A DNA stretch of 64,000 bases, taken from positions 5,518,001 through 5,582,000 of the forward strand of contig OZ316892.1 in assembly GCA_973895155.1 (NCBI GenBank). The letters are read 5' to 3'. The position numbers and the translations under genes were made by a program. Shown one piece after another: positions 45,216 to 58,257 of the stretch (its first letter is position 1; each line of letters opens with the position of its first letter). The DNA is from Marsupella aquatica (lineage: Eukaryota > Marchantiophyta). The notes under the pieces were generated by a model. The model searched no databases, was not told the DNA's origin, and worked only from the letters and a program-made list of their open reading frames with translations.

Positions 45216-46060
45216 AGCGGAATTGAATGGGTCGGTTTCTGTGATGGAGCATCAAGTACTTCGGCACCTGAACATTACACTCAGCCCAGTGCAATCGGAA
45301 CCATACGATCCATGAGCGCAAGAGTTGCGTCCGGGCATGAGCACCAAAAGAAGCTGATGCAGTTCCTCCCTCGTGGATGCGTTTCTTGTCACCGTTGAAT
45401 TGTGGCGTTGGCTTCCTGAGAAAGAGTATGTGGAGAGAGCAATCTAATCTGTAAAGGATGATCCCCGTTAGCACCCTTCTGCACATCGATTTCATTCCAC
45501 CTGAGTGACAGAAGAAACTGTATGCTATTCCTTACTTGGAAGAGCAATGATTTTTTTCGTCGTCATGGAAATTGAATCGGTCTATTCCTGGGAGTGAGTG
45601 TTATGTAGAGGATCGATGTTATTGTCTCTGGAATTGAATCAATTGATTTCTGGGGAGTCTCGATGTTATTGTTGCTGTGTGGAATTGAATCGATCGAATC
45701 CTGAGAAGGATTATCTAGTGAGGGGGTCGATGTTAATCGTAGCTGTGCGGAATTGAATCGATCGATTCTTGGGAAGGAGTATCAAGTAGATGGATCGATG
45801 TAATCGTCGCTGTGTGGAATTGAATAAATCGATTTGTGGGAAGCAGGGTCAAGTATCTTGGCACAGAAACCCTAAATTCAGGCAATCGATTTGTCCGGTC
45901 TCTCCCAATGGAATGTGATCCATCAGCACGAGAAATGCATTCCGCACCAGTCCCAGATTGTCGCTGTGAAATTGATTGACTTCTGCGGAGTATCGATGTC
46001 ATTGTTGCTGTGTGGAATTGAATCGATCGATTCCTGTAAGGTGGATCAAGTATGTTGGCC
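45216..46060. repeat. degenerate minisatellite, about 66 bp unit
   Basis: 'ggaattgaatcgatcgatt' or a close variant recurs at about 45216, 45568, 45631, 45681, 45749, 45816 and 46014, each followed by 'ctg.gaag' and 'tcaagta' or 'gatcgatgttattgt'. A longer module ('ggcac.gaaac' through 'gatccatcagcacgag') occurs near 45260-45330 and 45855-45940, so higher-order duplication also occurred. Confidence 0.85.
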
Positions 46061-48434
46061 CTGAACTGTAAACTGGCCAACGGATTTGAGAGCTAGAAGA
46101 AATGTAGTAGTTCTTAAAGAAATTATTGGACCTTAGACTCACTGATTTTGGACTACGGCACCCAGCAGTTCCTCATAAGTCCTCTTGCGTGGAATTGTAA
46201 ACGGGGTCACTCTAATCGTCCGCTCTGATCAATAATAAGAATCAAGCGTTATTTGCATAATTCCATCGTGCACTTTGTCATAGCCTCAGAGCTGCTCAAT
46301 ATCATTGCTGGCTCTTTCTGGATTCAGGTGAGTTGTTTCTCGAAAACGTGTGTTTTAAAAGTGGATATTTAACTGCCTCCTATGACAGGCAGGCCTAAAG
46401 AAACGTGAATCGGCAGAGCTTGCACAGCCTTGTCGATCACTTACTTACCTCGTACTATTTTCTTCGTTTCAAAGAATGAGAGGGCTGTTTACCCTGCTCC
46501 TATAGAGCCAGACATCATTGCTTCAGTCCTACTAGGATGCTGACCGGCAACTCTTCACATGCCCTAGTCCAGGCGTTGCCGACTCGTCACCACTATCACA
46601 GCAATGTACTTTTACATGATAAACTGCTCGTGCAAGAGATGTTCTCTCGACTGAAATATAGACTGACTGGAAAAGAATATCTTTGAAGCATACAGCTTCG
46701 TCGTCTTGCCGAATGTGTCACAAGTTATTCTTGTGTCAAAGGAGGTGCCGGCTTGGCACAGAAGCTGTCCCAACACAAATTTCTTATCTCGGGAAAATCT
46801 TGTGAGCTGGCCGGGCCTCAATACTTATCTGATGGTCAACGCCAAGGTCTAATGATCAATCGGCAGAGAATGAGAAGGGAATTGAGCGTTCGTCGACGTC
46901 AGCAGCAGTCATCCTAATTCAGTGGAAAGAACTGCTGCAGTGACCACCATATTGTCCCGTCTTACATTATGTTCACATGAAATATGACGGTGGGCTCCTT
47001 TCTTAGAGTTTGGAACAGTGATCAAACGCACTGTAGAAACACGCCCCACGTTCGAATTGCAGCAGGTGGGGAAACACTTCCTTGAATGCTTATATCCTCC
47101 TTTCGAACAGGTGGGTCCTGTCTCCTGATCTTTTGCATGTTAGAAACGAACACTTTAGACGAAAAGGTGCACGGAAAGGTTGAGAAAGTGCATGGAACCT
47201 GAGTCCAATTTACAACATTTTTTGAACACAGACCACCTTTCCTGCTCATTACTGACAGTGGGATCAAAGCTAACATTACAAATGGTAAGCAGCATGATTA
47301 CCGAGGGAAAAAAAAATTAAAAACATTCTAAGAGCAAGAGGATGGGCCCAAGCTCAACGCGAAGCCCTCACCCATCAATGTGAGGCCATCACCGTTAAGA
47401 AGAGAAACACTATCCCTCATAGAAATGAAATACAAACGATGGCGCGGATGTTAATACAGAGCAAAGTAATTGAAGCTGTTCAGTGAATACATAAATAATC
47501 CCTCACAGAATTGAACTACAAAACATGGCGCGGATGTTCAGTAGAGAGCAAAATAAGTGATGTTGTTCAACGAATACATCCACAATACATATTTAGTAGA
47601 TGATCTTTGAAACGTGAGTACATCTGAAGAATACCAAAGTTGCCGAAACTACAAGCACCCAGCATACTAAAATTCTGCTTGCCATCATTATCACCACTGC
47701 TTAAATTCTCCAATTCACGACATTGTGCCAATTCACACAATACGTGACAATCAAGAAAATGACAACTCCGTTGGCCAGTCCACCCAACCCATGAGATAAG
47801 CGACAGACAACGTCAAATGATGGAAATAACTTTAAGAGATTGCTGAATGGCTCCACCAAGGACCTTCGGGGCAGATTTGTGAACGAAAGTTTATGACCAC
47901 CAATTGCCGTGAACGGAAATAAGGGTACAACAACATCGGAGTTAGATGAATAATCTTCGGCAGCGCTGATAACAAGTTCTCCTTTCAGGGGACAAAAATA
48001 GAATGGGCTGATTTTGTATTGCAGGACGTAGTGAAATTACACATTCCACATTTATCATTACTCTCTTCGTGAAATATTTTGCAAGGCTACCCCGAAGACG
48101 CTCTTGCCCATCAATACTGAACTGATCTAGCCAAAAAGTACATGTGTCCGAGAAGAAGATTAGCTAAGGCCTGATATAAGACCGTCACGATATTGGACAA
48201 AGTAGAAGTGAGAGAATACTCCCGTGAATCTTTCAGTCTCAACTATCGAGCCAGAAATCTTAGGGCTAGGATTCAATTTCGAGATTCCTGCTTACAAATG
48301 TCTCAAAGACGTCAAATTTCAATATTTCTAAACCACTCTCTGCAGCTAGCAATTGGTGACTCAGTTAAAATTGTGAGCTACTAGAAACTCATGATCTAAT
48401 CAAGGGAGGTGAACTATCAGTCACTCCAGTCTTC
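46061..48434. other. intergenic and mS35 3' flank
   Basis: No gene is supported. An 86 bp tandem duplication lies at 47414-47585. The bases just below 48435 must include the 3' untranslated region of the mS35 gene. Confidence 0.4.
47414..47585. repeat. 86 bp tandem duplication, 2 units
   Basis: Units starting near 47414 and 47500 share 'ccctca.agaa.tgaa.tacaaa', 'atggcgcggatgtt', 'agagcaaa' and 'gaatacat', with scattered substitutions. Confidence 0.85.
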
Positions 48435-50029
48435 TTACGCCGGCAGGGCATCCTCATTAACCTCATCTTCTTTCTTGGCTTCTTCAATTAAAGCCAAGAG
48501 TGTCCGCAAGACGTCCTTTCTATTTTCCTCACGCTGATCGAATCTGAAAGAATACCAACCAAACTTAATGTCAGTTCACTGCTCCTCCTTGAGATCAAGT
48601 CAACTACGAAGGTCTTCCCTGTTCCACAGCTATCAAGGAAGTCTAGAGCTTAGAAAAGGCATGCCGTCTACTACTTGTGTCCGCATGTTCTCTTCTATCT
48701 ATTCCTTACGACCAAATTTGAGTGAGGAGTTATGGCAAATACCTCTCACTAATAATAGTCAATTCGTCTTTGTTTGGGTTGTAACGTTTCCCCACCATAA
48801 ACAGCAGCCGCTCTTTTTGTACAGGTGTTAGCCCAAGCTCCTTCACGTAGACTGAAACTTTGACCTTGCGGTTCTTTGGGTGAAATGCATCTCCTCCGGG
48901 ACTCAACACGACCCTCGTCTCCCACCTCAAAATCGGCCCCTCCCCAGGGGGCTCATCTTTTGGAGCACCCTTTTTGGGATATGCATCCGCTAAATTTCCA
49001 TCGGCACAGGGAGACAAAAAAATCAAAACACGAAATTACACAACACGCACATGCCAATGATAGAAATAGTAGTGTTGCTCTTGGCAAAGAAGAACTGCTT
49101 TCCAATCTATTGCATAGCGTTTCAATTCATAATTTCGTTTCTTCTCTTTTTCTGTAATATACGTGTAACAGTGAATTTTCGTGTGTTACAGCCACACGAA
49201 TGTGTATGAGGTGCATCCAAACCTGAGATCATGTCATAGAATGTAGGGTGGCCCATCCATTCTTCAAAAATCGGCCGCGCATCATACAGATGTTCAATCG
49301 TTTCATCGACTGGAATCTGTGCCAACTCATCTTCAAAGTCTTGGTCATATCTACCGAAACGTTGTTTCTTGGTGAGCTTCTTCCGTCTCACTGGCTTCTC
49401 CTCTGCAGGCTTGTCCCCCTCTGCGGAAAATGATTGATTGAGATGATAAAAGAGAGATCTCTAACAGATTACGTCCACAGTGCACCCTAGGTGGAGCAGA
49501 GATGCTGAAACATTGAACACGTCTGTCGACCCATGGGTACATCATCATACAGCAAAGGCAACTAACAGCAGACTTTGATGCAATCCGTTTCTTTTCGACT
49601 ACCTTTTCGACCTTAACATCCTCACAAATAATTCTAGGGTTTTTCGTCTCTCTCTGCCCCTCCTCTGTGAATCTCTCGTTAGCCGAGATTTCCTGCTTAC
49701 ATGCAACTTCTGTCTCTCTTCAAAACATAATCTAGTTTGAGGACCGGCATTTTGGAATCCCGTTTCCGCCGAACTCCACACTTGCTAGTGAAGAAACCCG
49801 AGGGTCAAATGGCAGCTACAGTACCTGCAGGCGGTGGAGAGCCGTCATCGGCCCCAGAGTACTGTCTCACAGCAGAACCCCAGCTATCGAAACACGAGGT
49901 GGGCTGCTGCTGCTGCTGTAACCCAAACAGGGACGATGAATTGGGAGCACGGCAAAGATTCAGACCCAAAACTCGCGACGACAGAGAACGAGAAGAGCGC
50001 CCCAGAATCGATGCGACTGCTTTCTGCAT
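48435..50029 (-). CDS. mitochondrial small-subunit ribosomal protein mS35
   Basis: Four exons (50029-49825, 49420-49223, 48989-48743, 48543-48435), all in phase, give 252 residues. The N-terminus is Arg/Ser/Leu rich and lacks acidic residues for about 30 positions, a typical mitochondrial targeting peptide. A spacer with a run of five Gln follows. The conserved MRP-S28/mS35 domain covers about residues 135-240: KVKVSVYVKELGLTPVQKER, F-M-V-G-K-R-Y-N-P, D-E-L-T-I-I-S-E-R, then Q-R-E-E-N-R-x-x-x-L-R-T-L-L. The N-terminal part includes a Lys/Arg-rich patch (about 75-95). The protein belongs to the mitoribosome small subunit near the mRNA path. Exon 3 joins after a somewhat unusual acceptor (tttag then cgg). 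No lesion is seen. Confidence 0.88.
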
Positions 50030-50319
50030 CTTTCTCGATCAATCTTCTCAAGTCTGCATTCCCAGGCTGCATGACACACGAGATGAGGTCTGCATTCTAA
50101 AAGTCTATACCACACTGAAATCAGTGATCCATGTCTGCATTCTAAAAGTCTATACCACACTGAGAGCAGTGATCCATCGCTGAAATCTCTCGTTAGCCGA
50201 ATCTGCGTGATCAGAAGTTGTAAGACCCAGGAGCCCGTCAAGCCATTGGCAGTGACACCCTTTACAGACCTTTACACCTTCAATCGCTCACACCAAAGTA
50301 TTTTTTAACGATTTTCGTG

Positions 50320-50690
50320 TTTAGCCAGTGTGTATGTTTTAAGCCAGCCTCTCTAAGGAAGGAGATCTCTAAGGAAGGAGATCTCTAAGGAAGGAGATGC
50401 GAGGTACATTCTTTATCAGTTTGGGGGCCCTTGGCTTGTTTTTTCTTTGGGCCCTTTCCCCTCTTTTTCTCCCCTTTATTTGGGCTGCTTTGCCACTGGG
50501 ACCTTGTCTCCCTGTTTGGCTTTTTTGCCCTTGGGCATTGTGATATATATATTTATCAGTTTCTCCTGAATTATTTCCTGAATTATTTCCCTACAGTCAG
50601 ATATCCTTAGATTTACAGACTACCTTTAGATTTTGGTGAATGTGGTCCATGATTTGGTGGGAATGGAGAATAGAATACAAAGAATCTAGC
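50320..50690. mobile_element. disrupted relative of the MITE at 33330
   Basis: Shares 'tttagccagtgtg', 'taaggaaggagat' and 'ggtccatgatttggtggga' with 33310-33608 in the matching arrangement, but the left arm has been triplicated (16 bp units) and roughly 150 bases of pyrimidine-rich sequence intervene. The right arm is not clean. Confidence 0.5.
50350..50397. repeat. 16 bp perfect tandem repeat, 3 units
   Basis: 'tctctaaggaaggaga' occurs three times in direct succession at 50350, 50366 and 50382 without a mismatch, so it is probably recent. Confidence 0.95.
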
Positions 50691-51043
50691 CAGTCTTTTG
50701 GCAAACACTTTTTGCGGAGTTTTGCAAAAATTTGCATCGAGAAAAAGGCTGGTGCACACCCTTCTCGTTACCCTTCTCGCATCCTTCTCGCATCTCCTTC
50801 AATTAGGGGGTCTTAAATTTCAAGATTTGATGCATCTTAGCTCAGTAGTTAAAGTGACCGGCTAGTGAAAAGAATAACCAAAAAAACAGTTTTACATAAC
50901 CTGTGCTAAAGCTATGTTCATTTGTTTATGACCAAAAGCCATCACCCCTAACTTTGAAGCTTTTAGCTGCCCTAATCTAGTTTTCACATACATAAATGTT
51001 GTGTATGTCAAAATGTTATGTATCTCAAAATGCTATTGATGAT

Positions 51044-51105
51044 GTATGTTATGTATGTCAAATGATACATAACCTTTAAAATATCATTTGACATACATAA
51101 CATAC
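51044..51105. repeat. perfect 24 bp inverted repeat
   Basis: Arms 51044-51067 and 51082-51105 are perfect reverse complements (the arm begins gtatgttatgtatgtc) around a 14-base loop. Surrounding bases 50998-51185 are variations of 'acatacataacat' and 'gatgatgt' on either strand, so the block is a larger imperfect palindrome, perhaps a miniature element. Confidence 0.88.
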
Positions 51106-52240
51106 TTAACATACATCATTTCAAAATGATACATTTGACATGCATAACATACATGATGACCTACATAAATGATGAGATGTTTTTTATGTCAAATTGATGA
51201 TCATGCATGATGATTTGTCATCATTTTATTAAGGTTCATAGAATGGGCATTCAAGCTTAGGTGAAGACTGAGGAGATGGAATTCACAGTGGAGTGCTCCT
51301 TGCTATCAACAAGGAGCTTGTATGCTGTCTGGATTTGCCATTTATTTCTCATTATCTTTGAAATGCTAGGTTAGCAATAATACCTTTTGTTCATATATTA
51401 TTGCTAAGCTAGCTTAGTATCTATAAACGTCCATTTTAGATAGGATACATTCAGAGAGAATAAAGTTCCTAGTCATACGTTTAGATGTGATCAACATACA
51501 CCAAATCATATCTCCATTGATATTAGTCATCACAAACCATCGTATCTCCATATTAGTTATCAGAGGCCTTGGGATGCAAGAAAATGCATTTTGCCATGAA
51601 AACAAAATGTTGAAACGTGTCCAATGGACATCTACCTATCCAATCGGGACATGTAACTATATAATCGAGATTGAAAGCTACACTTCACAGCTTGCGGTTT
51701 AGAGTGAGGCTTGTGGACTCTGCCTTTGGGGTGTAACTGAAGTTGGTGTGGAAAATGGGGATGGGGGCAGGGTGAGTCTCAAAAAATGGCTGTTAGGTTG
51801 GACTCACCCTGAACATAAGGCCCCCACCTCTATGGGCGTTCAAAGACCCAGCACTCAGGCTAGTATACAAAATCCTGGGCATATCATGAACTCAAAAATA
51901 GGCACTTTGGCCTGCTGATTCAGACCAGGTTTGCCATGGACTAGGCTTGGGGTTCAAACTTTCCTGTATTTTGGTTGTTCTCTTCCAGAAAACAAGTGGC
52001 ATAGTGTTGTCACCGCTGTTTAAACCTGTTCCAAGGGTATTCACCTCATCTAGATAACGCAGTGTTATCTACGAATACAGGTGCAAAGCTCCATCTCAGT
52101 ACAATTGAAAGGAATGCTGAGCAATGGTGAAATCTTGCGGTGGGTTGTAGCATCACCGAACTAAACCCACCTATTTTTGGACTCTGCCAGTGGAAGTGCT
52201 GCAAAATTTTAATTTGAGGTAGACCAGTATATATATAATT

Positions 52241-55200
52241 TCATTTTCTCATGGTGTTCAAATCCAGTAAGTGGCGCATAGTTGGCCGACCATGTGGACA
52301 ATTCCAAGGGGAATCCAGTTCTGCTAGATGAGACAGTATCTGCAAAGAGAGCAACATCCACCAAGTTGACACGAATCAGGAGTGTTTTTCTTAAACCGTC
52401 ATTCGCCATCTAAAAGGCGGAGGTGTCCAAGACTTCTCCCTTTTTCACATTCCACTCATTCTTCTCCTCTCCTATGCTATTTTGTTCCACAATTTCAGAA
52501 AAAGGGTACAGTTTATGACGAAACCTGGTGGATCTAGGTTTTGTCATGCCTAGTGGGGGTTAAAGACAGACGATGGCTCAACTTCTCAATACACGCAGGA
52601 GGAAACCGTAGAAAATTTCTTACCCTTTCCATTTCTGCTTTGCTCAAAGGATCACCAATCATAACAGATGTCCTGCATGCTCGTGACGCTAACATAGCTC
52701 TGACTCGGGATGGGCGAGGCAACAAACTACAGGCCTTCTGAGTCGTTGATAACACAGCTTCGTTAGCAAGAAGCGAGATTAATTCCTGCACATCTGAGCA
52801 AGATGGAAGTATTTCAATAAATGTGAAGGACTTGTTCAAATTCGAACAGTGAGGATGACGTGATGTAATGACCTCAAATCAGTTAACTATCTTCACGCCA
52901 GAAGTCTCCAAAAGTGAGCCACCTATCCCCCAAAACGTCAACCTAGACACAAAATGCATTCCAATTGCATGCTAGACCTCTACCGAAGCTCGCTGAAGAA
53001 AATGTACCTCCAATACCAAAGGTTACATTTTGGCTGAAAGGTACAGCCGATAACTGAAGTCTTTGACCTGCTAGTGCGTTTTCCTGTTCAACAAAATCAA
53101 AGCCATTTTGTCTGGTGGCATCACAAGGTCCACAATTCAAGTCAGTAAGAGGTTTCGACCGAGCAGGATCTACCCTCAACTGACAGTATCCACGCACCAT
53201 AATAGAATCCCCACAAAGGGCTTCGCCTCTACTAAAGCATATTTAGTTATCCAACGAGCAGATTGCCTGTGGTAAGGATTTCAGACTTGTCTAAATCATT
53301 TTCGACAAAAATGATTTGTGTCTCAAGCCTCCATCCATTGGCTTCTTGTCCAAGGATGTACAAAGTTAGTTAGGTACCTGAAGGTCTCTATGTGCGATAT
53401 TACAGTCATCTCTTCAGCAGCAGTAAGCTCCAGCTGCGACGGCCTGCAGAACATCTTAACATTAAAAGAATCCACGGCTTGCGAGAGAGTTACGACAACT
53501 TTTCAATTTCAGCAAAACTTGGACATAGAGAAAGGAAGTTGTAATTTATCTATTTTTCGAGTCCAACCTCCGACAAGATCCACTCTCAAAACTCAGTCAG
53601 GAACGATTTGGTTCTTCGTAAACTATTTGTACCTCAGGAGAGGTTGACGATTGAGCACAGTTGCCTTTGAAAGCCGTTCAAAATTGTATTTCTCATCTGA
53701 AGCATGCTGCCATTACAGTAACACCCGTCAAAATGGGAAGCTTGGAAGTGAGCGGTAGAAAAATGCAAAACAAGAAGCTCCCAAAGCTATTTGACATCAA
53801 GATAGTGGCACTGAGCGGAACGGATCTCCGACTTTCGGAATACAGGCTTATAGGAACCATGACTTGAACCTGATCAATGATAAAGACGTCGTCATCGATC
53901 TTGGCCATAATGAAGCCCAAGTTAAACTGACCCAAAACCTGCCCAACCACTACTTCAGGATCAGATATGCTTGCGGCATTAGGAAAAACGACCCATAAAT
54001 TCCAACAACACGCTCGGATAGTATCCCAGAGAGAGCATTGAGCTTGGCTGCAACAGTGCATGCCGTAAAAACCAACTCGAGATTTAGGAACTCTACCTAC
54101 TTCATTCCTTTCAAACACCTAATTCGAAAGTACATTAGGACATGTCACAAAACGTTGCCAAAGGAAAAGAGGAAATTATAGTGTAGATTGGGTGGATTTG
54201 AGAACCTGCATTCTCTTAAAATCACCCTTATTGAAGCTGCGCTCCAGCTCCGTAGCTGCAGCTTTCAAGACTGCTGCCTTCTCAGTATCATCTTTTCCAA
54301 CAGCACCCAGCGTGGCCGCAGCATAACCACTGTTTTTCAGACCAAGCATTGCTGTTGATTACTATCAGATTTGGTTACCCTTGTACAGCAGTCTACCTGA
54401 GAAATCTGGACGTCAACATCTCCAACACTAAGAAAGCTAGTCAGAGTAGATACAAAATGCTGACTAGGTTCATTCGGCTTCATTCTCACCTTTTCCTCTT
54501 TGGCAAGTGTTTCCCACCCGAGGAGGTTTTGTAACTAGGCTGTAAAGAGAAATCTAGCTTCCTTTGTAGTTTTTCTTTATCCATTTGAATCACCGCCCTT
54601 TGCTGAGATGGTGACTTCGTCTCTTGCTCAGTGTGAGACACTGTCGTTTCAGAATCATATTTGCTTCTGCTTTCGATCAAGACTTGTGTCCTTTCTTGCT
54701 GTACTTGGCTATCGTCTTCTACATTTCCCAGAATAGGCTCTTCAGATTGAGCAACTTTCCTCCTCCAGTTAGAATCTTCTAGTCTTTGTCCCGGGACTTG
54801 GTTGACACTTTTACTGCTGGATTTAACAGACCCTGCACACATGTGAGGTTCTCGAGACTGACTTCCTTCTACCCCTTTACGTCTTAGCTGCACCGTTCCG
54901 GTATCGACTTTAGTTGCCGTTGATGACCTGAACAGCGAGCTTGTATCCAATTTGCCATTTGAACAGGGCACCATCGTTCTCAGTTTAACTGATGCTTTGC
55001 TTGCAGGAATGGCATCCAGGTCATTTTCTCCCAAGGGAGGAAGCACAGTCTCATCCTCGGCTGTACAGTTCCCATTGTGAGACGCAGTCAATTTGTCCAA
55101 TCCACATCCATCGGATGTATTAGATACCAGGTCATCCTCGTCATGCATATCATCAACATCTTCTTTCCCATCTTCGTCATCATCCTTTCTGGTAGAGCCC

Positions 55201-58073
55201 AACTGCCTCCACCGCTTTAAAAGTGGCACTTCACTTAGGACATCACGCGACTCTTCCACAGGCCTCTTGACTCGAGATCCACAAGGCACGAGGGTAGCTT
55301 GCATTTTTTTCTCAGGAAATGCATTCGCCCGACTCTTCGCTCGTGAAGCAGAGGTTTCAGTGGAATCATTTGTGGCTTTGAGTTGGAAGGATTCGAGAGA
55401 CAATGGAGCCCTTCCAGAGACGCTCGTCTCAGTTTCAATAGCCCCTTCAGATGTGCAAACCACAAATTCTTCCTTTTCTACTTCTGCCTCGTCATAAGAG
55501 CATGCATCTATTGAAGCATCTAGTTGGAAAGGACTGTCAGAAATTGTCCTTCGTTTCCCCACTTTATTCTCTGAAGACGTCCCTTTTTGAGACAGGCGCC
55601 CACTTTCCAAGCTGTTGACTGCGTATGTATATTTTGTAGGGCTGTACGCTTTCTCAAGAGTCTCTCTAAGAGCTCCCAAAAGCTCATTTTCAGAATGTAG
55701 GAAAAGCTTTCGTTTGTCAGGTGTTACATTCACGTCATACGCTGAGGTTGGAAGGATGAAGTTGAGCACCGCCATTGGGTACTGGACGGAGTTGAACGAC
55801 CTATATAGCTCATTCAGTAACTTGGCAACTTTGGGCAGGTCTACAGGTCGGCCGTTAACATAGAAAAACTGACGATCTCCTGAAGGACGACCAGAGCCTG
55901 CACCTGGCTTCGACACAAACCCTTCGACACTGCAAGTGTCGGATATCACGAGATCCAGCTTTTCCATGCAAGAAGCTGTCTTTGTTCCAAATACTGTAAC
56001 AAGATTATCCCTCATTGATGTATTTCCCTGTGTTTGGACTACAACATTACGGCCTCCCTTCCCCGCTTGATGGCTACATATGATCCGGACTCCATTTGCA
56101 ACCAAAGCATATGCCTGAAAGCGCAAGCCGCATACTTCAGATGACCAGCAAGAAAGATTGAGATATAATCAACAGAGTTTTCGTGATAACTCAACTCCCA
56201 GACATGTAACATACAGCAAAGCTTGCAGGCTTCCCAAGTAAACAGGGTAGGCAAATTGCACCGGTCATGACTTCAAGATGCTCTGTTTGGGCGGGAATTG
56301 CTTTCCTAACAAGTAAGATCCCAGTTTCCTGCATTGGCACCTCCATCACTATCCTAGAATTTGGAGGGGGCATTGAAGGTCGGACGATATACAAGATAAG
56401 ACTTGAACTTAATTTTCAAGAAGAATTAAGAAACCTGGATATTGAACTCGACGATGCCTCTGGTCATGGATATATTGCAAATAACCAGGTGAGTCAAACC
56501 TAGACTCTGCCACCGCAACGAAGATCTAAGACTGAGAGATTGGGTGGAAGAGAGTGGATAGCAACAACGAATACCAACTGGTTAAAGGTCACAAAACCCA
56601 GAAAAACTGCAATGAAAGTCATTTCTATGCCAATGGACTTGACGAATGCAAGGTGGAAAGAGAGAATAATTACCTGAAGGACAGACAACAGCCGCCCATA
56701 CTCCCGCCGAAGGTTATTCTCACGCCTGAACTCCTTGAAGCGAACCGGTAGTGGGGAGAAGAGCTTTGCAACCGATACAGTGGTTCCAACCGACCGAGCA
56801 ACATTTTCCTGAGAAACAATCTTTCCCGAGTGATCATACTCCAGACGCACAGCAATTGGGTCATCCTTAGTCCTTGTAATGATGCTCACCTTTGCCAAGG
56901 CACAGAGAGAGCTTAATGCCTCACCCCGAAATCCAAACGAATGGAGAGACTGCAAATCTGCGAACTTCGAAATTTTCGAGGTATGGTACTTCAGCGTCAA
57001 TCCCTGGAACATAGCATTCAGGTCAAATGAATTACTTTGGAACTGTCATCTCATGAGCTTTGGACGCTAGGTCATTGCTGAAGTAGCCGCTGTAAGATCA
57101 AAGTACAGAAATTGATTCAAGAATTGATTTGGGGATTCAAGAGCATTCTAAACAGATTACAGACTTGATTTGGAGATTTGACTACATTTTAAGAGTCATG
57201 TCATTTCGATGTTGTAAACAGCTATTGTAAAGCATTGTAAACAGATTCATACTTGACTTCGAGATCCAGAAGAATTCTAAAGAGAATGCTGCACGTGTAT
57301 GTTATTCTTCGAATGAAATCTTTAAATCCCACATTGACTCTCACAACTCACAGATTCAACTTTGGCTCAAGGGGATCTCGAACTGAGGGGATTCAGCCAA
57401 CATGGTGCTCTTTCAAAAATTGTTGTTATCAGGATCCCTATTTCACCTACAAAAACTACTACGCCTATCAAGATTTTTTCCACGGCTCGTCACTCAGAAT
57501 CCAGTTTCAATGAAGAGGCCTTGCCCTTCCAAATTCAACAAAAAAATTATTAAGACGGAGAGCAAACGCTCCTATAGGTTCCAGTCTAACTACGTCTCGC
57601 TTTCCTTTGCCCTAGACTTACGTTATTCTATTACTTCTAGTGCTCTGACCTTGGACTGCTTTCTATCTCTGCCGCAATTGGGCATTTGTGGACTGTGGAA
57701 TCAAATAACTGATACTGAGCATTACGAAACAAATTCATAAGCCTCAACTCTTAAGTCCATTCATTCATTCTGAAAGTTCTAAAAATTAGTCTGGGTTGGA
57801 AGGGTTTGTAGAAAGTAAAAACAGAAGGCAACTTGCCTCGTAATTGTCTGGGGAAACTCCGGTGCCGTTGTCGGCAACTTCGATGATCTCAGCTCCATGA
57901 TCTTTGAGACGAATGTCAACATTGGTAGCCCCGGCGTCCAAGCTATTCTCCACCAGCTCCTTCACGGCAGTAGCGAGGTCCAGAACCACCTGCCCGGAAC
58001 AAATTCTGTGAACGGCAGCTTTATCAATCGGCTTGATCTTCCCCTCGACACCGCTAGCAGCAGCAGCAGCCAT
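52241..58073 (-). CDS. PMS1: DNA mismatch repair endonuclease PMS1 (MutL homologue, human PMS2 type)
   Basis: Ten in-phase exons (58073-57837, 57003-56674, 56114-54490, 54329-54206, 53938-53870, 53706-53633, 53443-53378, 53111-53008, 52793-52624, 52339-52241) give 965 residues. With MLH1 it forms MutL-alpha, which nicks the strand to be repaired. The N-terminal GHKL ATPase has [11 protein letters not shown] (40-50), ADNGTG (67-72) and [11 protein letters not shown] (102-112). A long Ser/Lys/Glu-rich linker lies mostly in exon 3. The C-terminal endonuclease motif [12 protein letters not shown] (794-805) is intact, as is CPHGRPT (947-953). Length is close to the usual plant size (about 920). 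Exon 1 must end at the GAG before GCAAGT, which makes intron 1 a GC-AG intron; all others are GT-AG. The gene appears fully functional. Confidence 0.94.
57004..57836 (-). other. PMS1 intron 1, GC-AG type
   Basis: The donor is GAG|GCAAGT and the acceptor TTCCAG|GGATTG. Joining them preserves the PMS1 frame between NYE and [10 protein letters not shown], where family members are continuous. No GT donor nearby keeps the frame. GCAAGT is the strong consensus for the rare GC donor class. Confidence 0.8.
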
Positions 58074-58257
58074 GGTCTCTTACACCAAGGACGCTTGTGC
58101 CTCGAGCGGCACAATCTGTTCAAAGAACACTGCTCTCCATCCCTTCCTTCCACTGCATCCACACTACTACAACCTTCCCGAAACTGAACAGGGCAAAACA
58201 ACGTGCGAAGACCCCTGAAAATCCACAATCTCGTTGACCCAACAATATGGAAACCCC

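Larger units (their letters stand above)
50030..52240. other. intergenic between mS35 and PMS1
   Basis: No gene is supported. The region holds a 16 bp triplicate (50350-50397), remains of the MITE family seen at 33330 (about 50320-50690) and a palindromic AT-rich block (51044-51105). A 'tagctcagtagttaaag' stretch near 50839 resembles a tRNA D-arm without the rest of a tRNA. Confidence 0.4.

Noticed and set aside
49737-50183. 148-codon plus-strand frame over mS35 exon 1
   Set aside because: It is the antisense of a better supported exon with a targeting peptide and in-phase splicing.
50830-50880. tRNA-like 'tagctcagtagttaaag'
   Set aside because: Only a D-arm-like stretch; no B box or acceptor stem follows.
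54380-54460. Possible extra PMS1 exon ([10 protein letters not shown] between AG and GTAGAC)
   Set aside because: Its ending phase does not fit the next exon, whereas direct joining of 54490 to 54329 keeps the frame and the conserved SGYAAATL start.
55093-55497. 134-codon plus-strand frame inside PMS1 exon 3
   Set aside because: Antisense shadow of the Ser/Asp-rich linker.
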